A program made the translations under genes and the position numbers. This document shows positions 25,615 through 34,569 of a stretch of DNA of 64,000 nt, in pieces. The stretch is from assembly GCA_963769845.1 (NCBI GenBank), contig CAVYNL010000016.1, forward strand, positions 1-64,000, given 5' to 3'. Within the stretch, counting starts at the first letter, position 1. Each line of letters opens with the position of its first letter. The notes under the pieces are model-generated. The model ran no database searches. It saw only the letters and a program-made list of their open reading frames with translations, and was not told where the DNA came from. The DNA comes from JBGQMW01 sp963769845. GTDB lineage: Archaea > Thermoproteota > Bathyarchaeia > Bathyarchaeales > Bathycorpusculaceae.

Positions 25615-26712
25615 TGCCTTGTCCCGAAATTATGTGTTGAAGTAGGTTGGTGATATTGCCTTGTCGGGTCTTCCAGTGTTTTCGGCTGCTTCTCTGTTTA
25701 GAACCAGACACATGATGCTGTAGAGAGCGTAAGTAGCTACGCTTTTGAGACCTCTGGCCTTGTTCATGGTCAAGCCGTATTGAGTCTTCAAGAAGCTGTA
25801 GACAGCTTCTATCGTTGGTCTTTTGTGGTATTTCCTCTTCAGGTTTTCGGGTCTGTAGATCCTGAATTTCTTATCCACTCTGAGGAGACCTTTGACGTTG
25901 CGTTTCTGGTTTGCAGGATACGGAATCACTGCTTCAACAGTTCTTCTGATTTTCTCGTCGCTGTATTGGCTGTCAGCTATTACGCGTTTGAGTTTGGCTC
26001 CTGCGTTGGAGAGGATTTGCCTTGTCTTCTCCAGCAGGGTCGGAGTGTGTCTCTTCTCGTTCTCGTTTGCTGGAGCCACAACGTTGGCCAGTGGGAGTCT
26101 GCTTTCAGAATCTATGGACAGGTGAAGCTTGTAGCCTAAGCCGAAGGTTCTGCCTGCTCTTCCAACTCTTGCATCATCGTCAGAGAAGCCTGTTTGGCTG
26201 TCTTTGGGGTGGCGCGTGCTCCAAGCCTTCACGAAAGAAGCATCTAGCACAGCGTCAACGTCTGAAGCGCTGCTTCTCTTCAAGAGCGCAACAACCTTGT
26301 CCTCTATTATGCTTTCAAGCTTGTCTGCTCCTACCTTTCGGGCGAACCTGCTCAGAACAGACCGTGGATAACCCTTCTCGCCTTTCTTGAGCAGACAGAT
26401 CTTTCTAAGCCTAACATCAACATCCAGCAACCTAGTCATCTCTCTCAGGCTGCGAACACCCTTCATGTGCATGACGATGAAAGTTCTGAAAAGCCCCACC
26501 GGACTTCTAGGATGCCTACCCGGCCCAGCCGTGTGAAAGCATCTGCATACTCTTTCTCAGCAAAGCTTAAGTCCACGTTTCTAAAAGAGGGTTTCAAGGG
26601 TCTCGTGTTCATCTTGTCCAGCTAAAGGATTCACCTCCTATGCTTGGGCGTAACACAAAATACGAGACCCCACTTCCCAAAATAAGGTTTCACTCAATTT
26701 AGGGACAAGCCA
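25615..26712. mobile_element. IS element inserted in a GC motif
   Basis: 1,098 bp. The inverted ends match at 15 of 17 bases: left TGCCTTGTCCCGAAATT, right (reverse strand) TGGCTTGTCCCTAAATT. They enclose one DDE transposase. Both sides abut GCGCGC, so the element looks like an insertion into AGCGCGCT with a 6-bp target duplication. Inside the right end an SD-like AGGAGGTGA precedes a short open frame feeding into the transposase. Family placement (IS5-superfamily-like) is by transposase motifs only. Confidence 0.82.
25630..26499 (-). CDS. DDE transposase
   Basis: 289 residues visible in this frame. Catalytic residues: Asp in VLDASFVKAW, Asp in RVIADSQYSDEKIR and Glu in RPTIEAVYSFLK, as in the DDE core of IS5-like elements. 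Upstream, in another frame, an ATG at 26612 starts MNTRPLKPSFRN..., and sequence reading HTAGPGRHPRSPVGLF precedes the main frame. The complete transposase therefore probably needs a frameshift near 26530, programmed or mutational. Active status uncertain. Confidence 0.88.
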   Translation of the reverse strand: MGLFRTFIVMHMKGVRSLREMTRLLDVDVRLRKICLLKKGEKGYPRSVLSRFARKVGADKLESIIEDKVVALLKRSSASDVDAVLDASFVKAWSTRHPKDSQTGFSDDDARVGRAGRTFGLGYKLHLSIDSESRLPLANVVAPANENEKRHTPTLLEKTRQILSNAGAKLKRVIADSQYSDEKIRRTVEAVIPYPANQKRNVKGLLRVDKKFRIYRPENLKRKYHKRPTIEAVYSFLKTQYGLTMNKARGLKSVATYALYSIMCLVLNREAAENTGRPDKAISPTYFNT

Positions 26713-26718
26713 GCGCGC
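26713..26718. repeat. GCGCGC target duplication, right of IS
   Basis: GCGCGC-TAC immediately after the IS right end (...GGGACAAGCCA). Confidence 0.75.
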
Positions 26719-26735
26719 TACTTGTCTGTGGGTTT

Positions 26736-28112
26736 TCAACATGGCAGAGCCGTTTGCATTCTAATCGTCATCCTCTTACCATACCAATGATAGCGCGCGC
26801 TACACGTTTCAGTGTTTTTCTTGATTGATCGATGGTTAATTGAACGAGCGATCGATCTTCTCGCGATGGCCGATGCCAGCAAAACGGCAAGGGTAAGTGG
26901 CAAGAAAGGCAACACTGAGGGAAATTCTGGTATGATGTTGTTTAACCTGTAGATTTTTCCGTCGAAAGCGCAGATGTATAGTTCATTCAGGCTGTCCAGT
27001 CCGAACGAAGAGATCGTGAGGTTTGAGCTGACAATCAGCGAGTTGCTGGGTGCGCCAGTGCCGTTGTATTCGAGTCTCCAGATTCTGCCAGATCCGTAAT
27101 CTCCATAGACATAACCGTTGGAAAGCCCAGGCAGCAAGGAGCCGTGGTACAGGTAGCCGCCGATGATTGCGTTTCCAAGGTCATGGGTGTAATTCCAAAC
27201 TGGCAATTCGAGCCCAGTCTGGTTGCAGCCTGAGGCTGGGTTATAACATAGGGTGCCCTCCATGATGTTCCAGCCGTAATTCTTGCCCTTCTCAACGATA
27301 TCAATCTCCTCCAGGCGATCCTGACCTACGTCGCCTACCCAAAGCTTTCCCGTGGCAGGGTCAAAGCTGAAGCGCCAAGGATTGCGCAGGCCGTAGGCGT
27401 AAATCTCTTCCCTATACCCCAAGGAATTGCCTGCAAACGGGTTGTCAGACGGAATTCCGTAGTTTCGCCCAGCAGAAAATGAATTCACGTCAATGCGCAA
27501 TATCTTGCCTAACAGCGAAGAGAGGTTCTGCCCGTTTCCAAGCGGATCGCCTCCTGAACCGCCGTCGCCAAAGCCAATGTACAAGTAACCGTGTTCGCCG
27601 AATGCAAGCTGTCCTCCCTTATGGTTTGCAAAAGGCTGACTGACCGTTTGCACGACGAACTCGCTGTTGGCGTCAGCCTGATCGGAGTTGTTAGCCATCA
27701 CCTGGTATCTGGCAATAACAGTCCTTAGCGGGTTATCAGCTACGTAGTCTACATAGAAGTAGCCGTTCTTCGTGTAATTCGGGTGAAAAGCGAGCCCGAG
27801 AAGACCCTGTTCTCCGCTGAAGAGCACGTGGCTACTGATGTTCAGAAAAACAAGCGGTGCGCTTACATTTTGCGAGTTCTCAAACACCCAGATCACACCT
27901 GGCTGATCCACAACGAAGAGCCTGTTAGTGCCATCGACGGCACCGTAAATTCCAACGGGCTGCGTAAATGTCAGTTGAGGAAACGCAACTTCGACCCCAT
28001 ATCCGCCTTGCGTTTGATCCATCACACTGGGTATTAAACCGGGCAGACATGCAAACGCCGTCGTTAGTAATGGAAAAGAGATTAATGAGGCAAAAAAGAT
28101 TCTTCTGTTCAT
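26736..28112 (-). CDS. Secreted glucose/sorbosone dehydrogenase-like (PQQ-type) beta-propeller
   Basis: 458 residues. Signal peptide (FFASLISFPLLTTAFACLPG), then a six-bladed propeller with LLGLAFHPNY, YLYIGFGDGGSGGDPLGN and YGLRNPWRFSFDP, the signature of soluble aldose sugar dehydrogenases that use PQQ. A C-terminal IPEFPSVLPFLPLTLAV followed by Arg resembles an archaeal PEF-CTERM sorting signal. It is then extended by a 45-residue tail encoded across a GC motif (26793-26800), giving CSARY. Whether the organism makes PQQ is unknown. The tail may be run-on sequence. Confidence 0.87.
   Translation of the reverse strand: MNRRIFFASLISFPLLTTAFACLPGLIPSVMDQTQGGYGVEVAFPQLTFTQPVGIYGAVDGTNRLFVVDQPGVIWVFENSQNVSAPLVFLNISSHVLFSGEQGLLGLAFHPNYTKNGYFYVDYVADNPLRTVIARYQVMANNSDQADANSEFVVQTVSQPFANHKGGQLAFGEHGYLYIGFGDGGSGGDPLGNGQNLSSLLGKILRIDVNSFSAGRNYGIPSDNPFAGNSLGYREEIYAYGLRNPWRFSFDPATGKLWVGDVGQDRLEEIDIVEKGKNYGWNIMEGTLCYNPASGCNQTGLELPVWNYTHDLGNAIIGGYLYHGSLLPGLSNGYVYGDYGSGRIWRLEYNGTGAPSNSLIVSSNLTISSFGLDSLNELYICAFDGKIYRLNNIIPEFPSVLPFLPLTLAVLLASAIARRSIARSINHRSIKKNTETCSARYHWYGKRMTIRMQTALPC
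26793..26800. repeat. GC motif inside the dehydrogenase tail
   Basis: TAGCGCGCGCTAC with arms on both sides, located 19 codons before the stop. Confidence 0.8.
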
Positions 28113-28570
28113 TCTGTACCCCGAAATTGATCTCCCAGCAGCAAAAAGAAAAACGTTTCGCCTTTTTCAAAAGGCTCGACAGAGCGCGCGCCGTGCCACT
28201 TTAACTTGCCTCTCTGCAAGGTGACGCAGGGTCGCTTGAACATCAGTCTTTTAGGCGCGTTTCAGGGCTCGTCTAGAGTATGGGCTTGACAGGCCATGCT
28301 GTCCACCGGGCAGATTCAGGCGTACTATCTGACTTATCCCTTAAGACTTCCAGGCCATTGGACTCTGGGCAGAAGACACCTTCGAGTCATGCTAAAGGAC
28401 GGCAGGTTTGTCAAGCCCTTGACGGTTGCCCTGAGCCTCTGGAACATCCTCTTGCTACGGCCGAGGATACTATTGGGGCGATGAAATCACGCGCCAAAAA
28501 CCTTGCGGAGGCAGCATAGCCAGGGTAACGGCGATGACGCCTTCCGCATCACAATAAATAGGCTGAGAAC
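28113..28570. other. Intergenic region
   Basis: Contains a GC motif at 28184-28191. Two short overlapping open frames on the + strand (28280-28519) have no SD, no recognised similarity and atypical composition. I see no supportable gene. Confidence 0.5.
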
Positions 28571-28804
28571 ATGGAAGAAAAAACGTGTCCCAAATGCGCC
28601 TGCAAAATGCTCTCTGACAAGCGGTTCGGCTCGGGAGCTGTTGAGACGAGCCTATTCAACGAAGGTGAGTTCAGAGGAGACGACATCAAAGCTTACTATT
28701 GCAGAAAGTGCGGATTCATGGAGCTCTACAGGATAGAGAATAAGCGTCTTCCAACGGTGACGACTGAGAAGGAACTCGATGAATACTCCGACAATCAGGA
28801 ATAG
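28571..28804 (+). CDS. Nucleic-acid-binding-like zinc-ribbon protein
   Basis: 77 residues. Two CxxC knuckles, CPKCACKM near residue 6 and YCRKCGFMELYR near 43, define a zinc ribbon of the kind seen in predicted nucleic-acid-binding Zn proteins. The C-terminus is acidic. Stand-alone gene; no partner evident. Confidence 0.8.
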   Translation: MEEKTCPKCACKMLSDKRFGSGAVETSLFNEGEFRGDDIKAYYCRKCGFMELYRIENKRLPTVTTEKELDEYSDNQE

Positions 28805-28889
28805 CGCACGATCGGATCAATCAATCCAGTCTTCACTATCTATTCCACCATCGAGTAGTCCGGTCTGTTTGCTCGTCTTCCTCGCTAAG

Positions 28890-29195
28890 TTAAGTCAGCT
28901 TAAAGTGAACCTGTAGCGCAGTGGCTGCTGGAACAAATCCTACACTGGGAAAAGACGTCGTATCCCAAGGAAGCCAACCAAAGGTAGCATAAGTACCATC
29001 ATTCATCGAAAGATTGACCTGGATTAATCGATCGTTGAACTCTGCTACGCTCCATAGCATTACATTTGCTTTTCCTCCAATTTCCTGGCCGTCAATAGTT
29101 CCTTTAAATGTCATTGTGCTAGAGTGCGGATCCAGAATGTCAAAGATAGTGTTCGGATTAGTCGGGTCGTATTCTTCAATATTCAGCGATGCAGG
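28890..29195 (-). pseudogene. N-terminally truncated fragment of an unknown protein
   Basis: The frame is open from 29195 to 28890 and reads naturally (PASLNIEEYDPTNPN, then GTIDGQEIGGKANVML), but an in-frame TAG lies immediately upstream at 29196-29198 with no start codon near it. The only ATG gives a 74-residue rump. The break coincides with the start of the integrase remnant on the other strand, so two gene fragments meet head to head at about 29195. Family not recognised; beta-rich. Confidence 0.55.
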
Positions 29196-29495
29196 CTAAT
29201 CCGAACCCTCCAGAACCCCAAACTGCGAGAGATTCACATGCACACACTCAGGCACTGGAAAGCAACGATGGAATACCACAGAACTAAAAACATCAAATTC
29301 GTCCAGAACATTCTGGGCCACAAGAAGCTTGAAAACACCGACGTGTACACTCATCTGATAAACTTTGAAAGCGACGATTGGCACGTAGCTCACGCCAGAA
29401 ACCTCGAAGAGGAAAATAAATTAATAGAAGCAGGCTTTGAATACGTACGCTACAGCGAAAAAGACGAAGTCGCTATATACCGCAAACGAAAGTAA
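29196..29495 (+). pseudogene. C-terminal remnant of a tyrosine recombinase/integrase
   Basis: Reads NPKLREIHMHTLRHWKATME, then QNILGHKKLENTDVYTHL. These contain the H-x-x-R and LGH(K) motifs and the catalytic Tyr (DVYTHL) of archaeal tyrosine recombinases. The catalytic N-terminal Arg and DNA-binding domain are missing. It lies 42 bp upstream of tRNA-Glu, a classic integration site. This is the decayed end of an integrated element. Confidence 0.82.
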
Positions 29496-29536
29496 TCGCC
29501 ACGGGCTATCTCTCAACCCCAGTAGTATAACTTAGG

Positions 29537-29611
29537 GCTCCGGTAGTATAGCCCGGTTAAGTATTCCGGCCTTTCGAGCCGGAGACCCGGGTCCGAATCC
29601 CGGCCGGAGCA
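29537..29611 (+). tRNA. tRNA-Glu (UUC)
   Basis: Acceptor GCTCCGG pairs with CCGGAGC. Anticodon stem CCGGC/GCCGG encloses CTTTCGA, anticodon TTC. The T arm contains GGGTCCGAATCCC. Discriminator A is followed by an encoded CCA (29612-29614). No intron. Flanked upstream by the integrase remnant. Confidence 0.95.
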
Positions 29612-29743
29612 CCAAACAATTCCGAGTTTTTGCAGAGACGATACTACCGAGAGAGAACCCTGAAGAACCCTGACGTGAATAGAGCCCAAAACTCAAATAC
29701 AAGCTCGATGTATCGTTTATTCCTCAAAATGAAAGTGGTTGTC

Positions 29744-31276
29744 ATGACAGAAGCACCCGCTGAATACAAGAAGCTGATGGAGAAGGCCAAGAATCTTGCC
29801 GTCCTTCAGTCGGCAGAGGCTATCATTGGTTGGGACATGGAGACTATGATGCCTCCGAAAGCGATCAATCTGCGCAGTCAACAGTTTGCACTGCTGAGTA
29901 TCCTTGAACACAAGATGAGCACAGACCCGGAAATAGGCAATTTGCTCGAGAGGATCATGCGCCAAAAAGAATACGAAAAGCTAGACAGCATTCAGAAAAG
30001 AAACGCATACCTGGTAAAAAAACGGTACGACGAGCAGACCAAGCTTCCTGAAGAGCTCGTCTCGGAAATTGCGAAGCAGTCAGCGCTCACGATTGATATC
30101 TGGAAGAAGGCCAAAGCTGCAAAGAACTACGCGATGTTCAGACCTGAGCTGGAGAAGCTTGTGGCGCTTCAGAAGAAGGCCGCGGCAATCTTGATGGAAG
30201 TCAAGAAGACCGTCACGCCTTATGATGCTATGATTGACATTTTCGAGCCCAAGATGACGACCAAGGAAATCACGAAAACATTCAACGACCTGAGAGAAGG
30301 CTTGGTCGCGCTAATGAAGAAATGCGAAAAAGCGCCCAACCAGCCTGACGTCAGCATTCTGAAGCGAAAAGTCCCTATAGACACGCAACGGAAGATCGCG
30401 GTTGCTCTCGCCGAAACAGTCGGCTATGACGTGACCTCAAAACAGGCAGGAGGCAGAATCGACACGACTGAACACCCGTTCACCACAGGCTACTACGATG
30501 ACGTCAGAATAACAACGCATTACTACGAAAACAACTTTACATCCTCAGTTTTCTCAGTCTTGCATGAGGCAGGACACGCGATCTATGAGCAGAACCTGAA
30601 CCAAGACTTCATGTACCAACCCGTCGGCTCAGCCTGCTCGTCAGGCCTTCACGAATCACAATCGAGAACATTTGAGAACATCGTCGGCCGCTCACACGCC
30701 TTCTGGACATACTTCATGCCCAAACTCAAAGAAACCGCCGGCAGCGCATTAGCCGGGTTGGACCTTGACAAGTTCGTGCACGCCATAAACCAAGTCAAAC
30801 CCTCAAAGATACGCATAGAAGCAGACGAAGTCACTTACGGCCTGCACATAATCGTGAGGTTCAATATCGAACGCGACCTGTTCGCCGACAAGGTAACCGT
30901 CAAAGAGCTGCCTGAAATCTGGAACCAGAGCTACAAAGAATATCTCGGCATCAACATCGAGAACGACTCGGAAGGCGTCATGCAGGACACACACTGGGCA
31001 GGCGGCGCATTCGGCTACTTCCCAAGCTACGCGCTAGGCAACATCTACAGCGGCCAGATACTCGCAGCGATGGAAAAGACCCTGCCAAACTGGCGGAAAC
31101 AACTCGCAAAAGGAAGCCTCACCGAAGTGAAACAGTGGCTCGCCAAGAACGTACACAACCCCTCAAACCTCTACGACCCAGCAGACCTGATCAAAAGAAT
31201 CTCGGGCGAAGAGCTGAACGTGAAACCTTACCTGAAGTACCTGACGGACAAGTACTCCAAACTCTACGGCTTCTAG
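29744..31276 (+). CDS. Carboxypeptidase Taq family (M32) metallopeptidase
   Basis: About 510 residues. The zinc site HEAGHAIYEQ near residue 274 is the M32 HExxH motif, with downstream HESQSR and the conserved region QVKPSKIRIEADEVTYGLH. Releases C-terminal amino acids, broad specificity. The open frame extends upstream to 29630, but ATG 29744 (MTEAPAEYKKL) matches the family's N-terminus better. It is directly downstream of tRNA-Glu. Confidence 0.93.
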   Translation: MTEAPAEYKKLMEKAKNLAVLQSAEAIIGWDMETMMPPKAINLRSQQFALLSILEHKMSTDPEIGNLLERIMRQKEYEKLDSIQKRNAYLVKKRYDEQTKLPEELVSEIAKQSALTIDIWKKAKAAKNYAMFRPELEKLVALQKKAAAILMEVKKTVTPYDAMIDIFEPKMTTKEITKTFNDLREGLVALMKKCEKAPNQPDVSILKRKVPIDTQRKIAVALAETVGYDVTSKQAGGRIDTTEHPFTTGYYDDVRITTHYYENNFTSSVFSVLHEAGHAIYEQNLNQDFMYQPVGSACSSGLHESQSRTFENIVGRSHAFWTYFMPKLKETAGSALAGLDLDKFVHAINQVKPSKIRIEADEVTYGLHIIVRFNIERDLFADKVTVKELPEIWNQSYKEYLGINIENDSEGVMQDTHWAGGAFGYFPSYALGNIYSGQILAAMEKTLPNWRKQLAKGSLTEVKQWLAKNVHNPSNLYDPADLIKRISGEELNVKPYLKYLTDKYSKLYGF

Positions 31277-31283
31277 CCTAACC

Positions 31284-31457
31284 CTATTTTTTCTGCTTAG
31301 ATTCGAGCAGCTTCAAGACAACGTAGAGCACAATCCCGCCTGCGAAAAGTCCGACGCCAGTCCAGCCGATCGTGGCATCATAATAGTTAGCGCCGTACAG
31401 GAACAGGACAAAACCTATTACCACGACAAGCAAGCACAGTAGAACCTTCCACGGCAT
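31284..31457 (-). CDS. Small two-helix membrane protein (57 aa)
   Basis: ATG 31457, preceded by GGAG at suitable spacing. Two hydrophobic helices (LLCLLVVVIGFVLFLYG and GVGLFAGGIVLYVVLKLL) and a basic end (ESKQKK). Convergent with the M32 peptidase gene. Unknown family. Confidence 0.65.
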   Translation of the reverse strand: MPWKVLLCLLVVVIGFVLFLYGANYYDATIGWTGVGLFAGGIVLYVVLKLLESKQKK

Positions 31458-31716
31458 CTGAACAACTCCACAACCCAGTTTTAAGCCTCATACAATAACT
31501 TAAGGTATATAGACTTACCGATAAGAAAACCCCGCGCAACGCTGGCAAGAAAAGCCCTATATGACGCAAAAACAGCGGGACTTGCAGAATAAGCCCGCGT
31601 GATTTCGGCACTTTTCCACAAACCGTCGGCGACAGACCTGTCATCACACTTAAAATCGACAGTTGAGCGCTGAGTCTTCTGGTTTCTGCAACGACTTCGG
31701 CATTCTATTCCGACAG

Positions 31717-31726
31717 TTTTATATAC
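31717..31726 (+). promoter_or_regulatory. TATA box of the Fae-Hps gene
   Basis: TTTTATATAC lies 35 nt before the ATG at 31761, fitting an archaeal promoter with a short leader. Confidence 0.6.
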
Positions 31727-31760
31727 AACATGCGACCTCACACCTCAGCGTGAAAGAAAA

Positions 31761-33209
31761 ATGTCGGCACATGAAATGAAGAAGCCAGAAAACAAAGAAG
31801 AACTTGTCGAAATGCTGACGGAAGCAGTCAAAAAGGCAGCAGAAAACAGAAGCGTCACACGCGGCAAACCAGCAAAACCCACCGTTTCAGGAACCGCTGA
31901 GGCCCTGAACATACACAGAGACACGTTGCACACGTGGCTTAAGGAATTCAACGTTGACTTCAAACAGCTCACAGACAATATGCCGACACCCTCGGAGGAC
32001 ATGGAAATGTCATGCAAAACATACCTAATAGGCGAAGCACTCATCGGAGAAGGAAACGAAGTAGCCCATATCGACCTGCTGATAGGCGACAAGAATGGCC
32101 CAGTTGGCGAAGCGTTTGCCTCAGGCTTGACCAACCTTTCAGCAGGACACACACCGCTCCTTGCAGTCATAAGGCCCAATCTGCCGCCCAAGCCCCACAC
32201 GTTGCTAGTGCCAAAAGTGACCGTCAAAAACATGGAAGACGTGGGCAAAATCTTCGGACCCGCACAAGCCGCAGTTGCCAAAGCAGTCGCTGACTCCGTT
32301 GAAGAAGGAATCATACCCAAAGAAAAAGTGGACGACTGGGTGATAATCTGCAGCGTCTTCCTGCATCCACAAGCAACAGACTCCCGCAAGATCTATCATT
32401 ACAATTACGGAGCAACCAAGCTGGCCTTGAAGAGAGCACTCGCAAAGTACCCGTCACTCGAGAAGATAATGTACGACAAAGACAGAGCCAAACACCCGAT
32501 CATGGGGTTCAAAGTGCCGAGACTGTGGCGACCACCCTACCTGCAGATCTCACTTGACGCTCCTGACCTGGAAAGGTCAAAGAAGATCATAGCTCAACTG
32601 CCAGGCAGCGACAGGATAATACTGGAAGTCGGCACACCGCTGATCAAGAGGTACGGGGCGAAAGTTATCAACGACCTCAGACAAGTGGCTAGGGACGTTT
32701 TCTTCGTCGCAGACCTGAAGACATTGGACGTTGGAAAAGTCGAGGTTGACATAGCGTACGATGAGACAGCAGACGCCGTCGTCGCTTCAGGACTCGCGCC
32801 CGCCGAAACACTGGACTCGTTCATACACGAAGCAAAAAGACTCGCAATATACGCTGTCGTGGACATGCTCAACGTTGATGACTCACTCAAGAAGCTGAAG
32901 TCGCTCAAAGAATTTCCGGACATAGTCATACTGCACCGCGGGATAGATCAAGAAACAGGAAGGTCACTGGGACTCGAACGCATCCAAGAAATCAAACAAA
33001 CATTCAAGGACAAAAAGTTCCTCGTCGCAGTTGCAGGCGGCATAGTGCCTGAGACAGCAAAAGAAGCACTTGAGAAAGGCGCAGACATCATAATCGTAGG
33101 ACGCTACGTGACACAGTCAAGAGACATTGAAAGGGCCGTGAGAGACTTCCTAGAAGTAACGCCTGAAATGCGGGAAGACGTAGACCTCTTCAGGGTCCAC
33201 GTAGAATAA
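31761..33209 (+). CDS. HTH - formaldehyde-activating enzyme - hexulose-6-phosphate synthase fusion
   Basis: 482 residues in three parts. Residues about 40-72 hold a helix-turn-helix (SGTAEALNIHRDTLHTWLKE). From about 81 comes Fae (YLIGEALIGEGNEVAHIDLL with the active-site His), which condenses formaldehyde with tetrahydromethanopterin. From about 255 comes Hps (PPYLQISLDAPDLERSKKII, then DLKTLDVGKVEVDIAYDETA), which links formaldehyde and ribulose-5-phosphate. Fae-Hps fusions are known in methanogens and relatives, where Hps in reverse supplies ribulose-5-phosphate. The N-terminal HTH is additional and unusual. Start ATG 31761; ATG 31773 is also possible. Confidence 0.93.
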   Translation: MSAHEMKKPENKEELVEMLTEAVKKAAENRSVTRGKPAKPTVSGTAEALNIHRDTLHTWLKEFNVDFKQLTDNMPTPSEDMEMSCKTYLIGEALIGEGNEVAHIDLLIGDKNGPVGEAFASGLTNLSAGHTPLLAVIRPNLPPKPHTLLVPKVTVKNMEDVGKIFGPAQAAVAKAVADSVEEGIIPKEKVDDWVIICSVFLHPQATDSRKIYHYNYGATKLALKRALAKYPSLEKIMYDKDRAKHPIMGFKVPRLWRPPYLQISLDAPDLERSKKIIAQLPGSDRIILEVGTPLIKRYGAKVINDLRQVARDVFFVADLKTLDVGKVEVDIAYDETADAVVASGLAPAETLDSFIHEAKRLAIYAVVDMLNVDDSLKKLKSLKEFPDIVILHRGIDQETGRSLGLERIQEIKQTFKDKKFLVAVAGGIVPETAKEALEKGADIIIVGRYVTQSRDIERAVRDFLEVTPEMREDVDLFRVHVE

Positions 33210-33226
33210 CTATTTCCATCCTTTTT

Positions 33227-34429
33227 TTATCTGAAGAGTCTGAACGCAACATAGGCTGCCACGAAGATCGCGAGGGATGTCGCAAACACCGACAAGAAAT
33301 TGAACGTCTGCGCGATGAAAGGACCCACAAAAGCCCCTATCGCACTTCCCAATCCCATCAGAACGTTGAACAAGCCTGCCTTCCTAGCAGGTATGAGCTC
33401 CATCGAGAGCGAAAGCGTGTAAACCAGAAACATCGCATAGGCGAACCCCATCAGAATCAGGATCCCAGTCACGAACGTCACGGCATACGCGGCAATCTGC
33501 AGGCTTATGATCAACAAAAACGTGAGAAAACCTCGGAACAACACCACCTTGCTCAGGTGCTTTTTGCCCGCCGATTCGTTTGAACGGCTGCCGGCAAACG
33601 CGTAGCCGGCAATAGCTCCGCTTGAGTTCAAAACGAAGATTGCGAACACTATCCCTTCAGGAAGACTTGCGGCATGCACAACATTCGAGACAAAGATGGG
33701 CATGGGCGTGAACAATATGCTTGTGGCCAAAGAGAAAAGAACCAATCCAGCACCGAATATTCCCACGCTTTCCTTCTTCAGTTTCTCATCAACCAACACG
33801 CCGTCCATAATCTTTGAAACCAAGAACAGGCCTCGTGACGCAAAATCCAGTGTCTTCTCTATGCTGACCAAGCCTCTTTCGAAGATCATGGCAGGATCCT
33901 TGATCAGAAAAAAGGACAAGACAAACGCGACCAAGTTCAGGCCGCTACAAACAAACAATGTGTTGGCTGGACCGACACCCAAGGTCGTGAGGACAAGTCC
34001 CAATAGCAGGCCGACGAGCCAACCGACTTCTGTAAAGCCCTCGTAGAAAGCGAAAGATCTCTCCCAATCCTCATGGGAGTACAATTCAGCAATCAAAACA
34101 TTCTTGGGCGGTTCACTCGCAACGTGCACGACCGCAAGGACGGCGTACAAAGCAATCAGCAACCACACAGATGATGTGAGCGTAAAAACGTAGAGAAGAA
34201 TGGTCAAAGCAAAGAAAGACAGCAGAATATACCGTTTGTAGTGCCGTGTCTTATCGCATATGTAACCCCAGAAGAACGACGCAGGAATCGCCGCGAACAA
34301 GGCTATGGCCGAGATTATTCCTATGTAGAACAGACCGTTGCCGGGCTCGATGGACACTATGTAGAGAGGCAGGAAAATGGACAGCAGCCCGAACCCCATT
34401 TCGTGGAAGAAGAACCCCAGTCGCCACAT
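33227..34429 (-). CDS. MFS transporter
   Basis: About 400 residues with twelve hydrophobic segments, including FGLLSIFLPLYIVSI, the loop motif GYICDKTRHYKRYILL between helices 2 and 3 (MFS motif A-like) and ELYSHEDWERSFAFYEGFTE. Start at ATG 34429 (MWRLGFFFHEM) places the first helix correctly. The open frame extends to 34537 but would invade the S6e promoter. Substrate unknown. Confidence 0.85.
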   Translation of the reverse strand: MWRLGFFFHEMGFGLLSIFLPLYIVSIEPGNGLFYIGIISAIALFAAIPASFFWGYICDKTRHYKRYILLSFFALTILLYVFTLTSSVWLLIALYAVLAVVHVASEPPKNVLIAELYSHEDWERSFAFYEGFTEVGWLVGLLLGLVLTTLGVGPANTLFVCSGLNLVAFVLSFFLIKDPAMIFERGLVSIEKTLDFASRGLFLVSKIMDGVLVDEKLKKESVGIFGAGLVLFSLATSILFTPMPIFVSNVVHAASLPEGIVFAIFVLNSSGAIAGYAFAGSRSNESAGKKHLSKVVLFRGFLTFLLIISLQIAAYAVTFVTGILILMGFAYAMFLVYTLSLSMELIPARKAGLFNVLMGLGSAIGAFVGPFIAQTFNFLSVFATSLAIFVAAYVAFRLFR

Positions 34430-34569
34430 AGCCAAAAAACGTTCCCAAAGTAGAATTAAAACCTTTGGCCGCCCAGCTCCCTTTCTTCCGGAGACCTGGC
34501 GATAAGGTCCATAAATCCTTAATAGTGAGATGTTCAACTTTCATAACACTGCCGCAGAGGCTGTCAGCA

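Noticed and set aside
4582..28191. GC motifs as CRISPR repeats
   Set aside because: Units too short, no regular spacing, no cas genes; spread over tens of kilobases.
28280..28519. Two overlapping + strand frames
   Set aside because: No SD, no similarity, composition unlike neighbours.
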